From positions 88,386 to 151,502 of the forward strand of contig NZ_LMIJ01000046.1 of assembly GCF_001428665.1 (NCBI RefSeq): a stretch of 63,117 nucleotides of DNA. The letters are read 5' to 3'. Source of the DNA: Acidovorax sp. Root219. GTDB taxonomy: Bacteria > Pseudomonadota > Gammaproteobacteria > Burkholderiales > Burkholderiaceae_C. Positions 62,826 to 63,117 of this stretch are shown here, in pieces. A model generated the notes under the pieces. It was not told where the DNA came from. It saw only the letters and a program-made list of their open reading frames with translations, and did no database searches. Every line of letters begins with the position of its first letter. Position 1 is the stretch's first letter. The position numbers and the translations under genes are program-made.

Positions 62826-63117
62826 TCAGAAGCTCTCCCACTCATCATCCCCACCCCCGGCCGCCTTCGCCGGCGCCTTTGGCGCTGGCGCAGGGCTTGC
62901 CGCCGCTGCAACCTTGGGCGCCGCCAGCCGGCTGGCCACCGGGGCCTTGGCCGCTGGCCTGGAGGTTACGGCCGCGCGCGCAGCAGGTGCTGGCATGCCC
63001 ACTGGCTTGCGCACCGCTGGCGCAGGGGCAGGTGCCGGTGCGCGATAGTTGCTTGCACCGCTGCCATCGCCCGCCAGCCTGAACACCGCCACCGCGTTCA
63101 CCAGTTCGCCCGCCTGG
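62826..63117 (-). CDS. Methyl-accepting chemotaxis protein, C-terminal end (partial)
   Basis: The gene continues past the right window edge; the part seen is the last 97 codons (incomplete at the 5' side). It begins in the last MA helix (QAGELVNAVAVFRL), then a Pro/Ala/Arg linker, and ends in DDEWESF, the same pentapeptide tail as the receptor at 60942. It lies 135 nt upstream of that gene on the same strand, a tandem array. Confidence 0.88.
   Translation of the reverse strand, partial: QAGELVNAVAVFRLAGDGSGASNYRAPAPAPAPAVRKPVGMPAPAARAAVTSRPAAKAPVASRLAAPKVAAAASPAPAPKAPAKAAGGGDDEWESF

Overview
The window looks like a chromosomal segment from a high-GC betaproteobacterium of the family Comamonadaceae, most like Acidovorax or a close relative. 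The evidence is the codon use, the gene sets (MrpA/B-fused antiporter, aat-bpt pair, ilvB-ilvN-ilvC-pssA-leuA run, sigma factor with DUF3619/DUF3106 partners, nadE-PII pair) and REP-like intergenic sequences typical of the family. This is inferred from sequence recognition only. No integrase, transposase, phage or CRISPR locus is visible; most of the window is core metabolism and transport.

Layout. 1-1.7 kb: lapB (LPS regulation) and a ComEA-like DNA-binding protein, closed by a UUCG terminator. 1.8-8.0 kb: six overlapping genes for a multisubunit Na+(K+)/H+ antiporter. 8.0-16.2 kb: a solute catabolism/transport locus with a fused 5-oxoprolinase/hydantoinase, two paralogous TRAP binding proteins, a MarR-type regulator and the TRAP permease pair. 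16.3-20.1 kb: crcB, a LOG-family hydrolase, and a pair formed by a TPR/beta-barrel SLAM-like protein and a FecR-domain protein with a huge polyproline tail. 20.3-28.6 kb: a leftward run of MFS transporter, rmuC, hydroxyacid dehydrogenase, Na+/H+ antiporter, pncB, thioesterase and histone-deacetylase-like hydrolase. 28.8-33.3 kb: phasin, a highly structured intergenic segment that may encode a small RNA, an iron-binding ABC protein behind a Fur-like box, an SDR dehydrogenase behind a LiuR-like palindrome, a GNAT and a LysR regulator. 33.4-35.2 kb: three small unknown genes with less GC-rich sequence. 35.4-35.7 kb: two tRNA-Asn genes. 35.9-42.8 kb: def, GNAT/XRE-cupin divergon, a molybdopterin-fold protein, LprI-like protein, lipoprotein, aat-bpt and an IclR regulator. 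43-50.7 kb: pbpG and the branched-chain amino-acid genes leuA, pssA, ilvC, ilvN, ilvB, with a leucine attenuator before leuA. 51-54.6 kb: sigma factor, DUF3619, DUF3106, RDD, dgkA and a second LOG protein. 54.7-60.8 kb: PII protein, nadE, FemAB-like protein, unknown membrane protein, LysR and aldo/keto reductase. 60.9 kb to the end: two tandem chemoreceptors, the second cut by the window edge.

How the genes fit together. ilvB, ilvN, ilvC and leuA cover most of valine/leucine synthesis, and leuA is controlled by a leader peptide. The PII protein and nadE link nitrogen sensing and NAD synthesis, and pncB supplies the NAD salvage arm. The TRAP system and oxoprolinase probably act on one class of carboxylate or cyclic amide. 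aat and bpt are both N-degron aminoacyl transferases. The most novel-looking items are the triple-hairpin RNA candidate at about 29.43-29.53 kb, the SLAM-like/FecR-polyproline pair, the in-frame REP-like insertion in the FemAB-like gene, the mirrored promoters between ilvB and the sigma-factor operon, and the sigma/DUF3619 operon.
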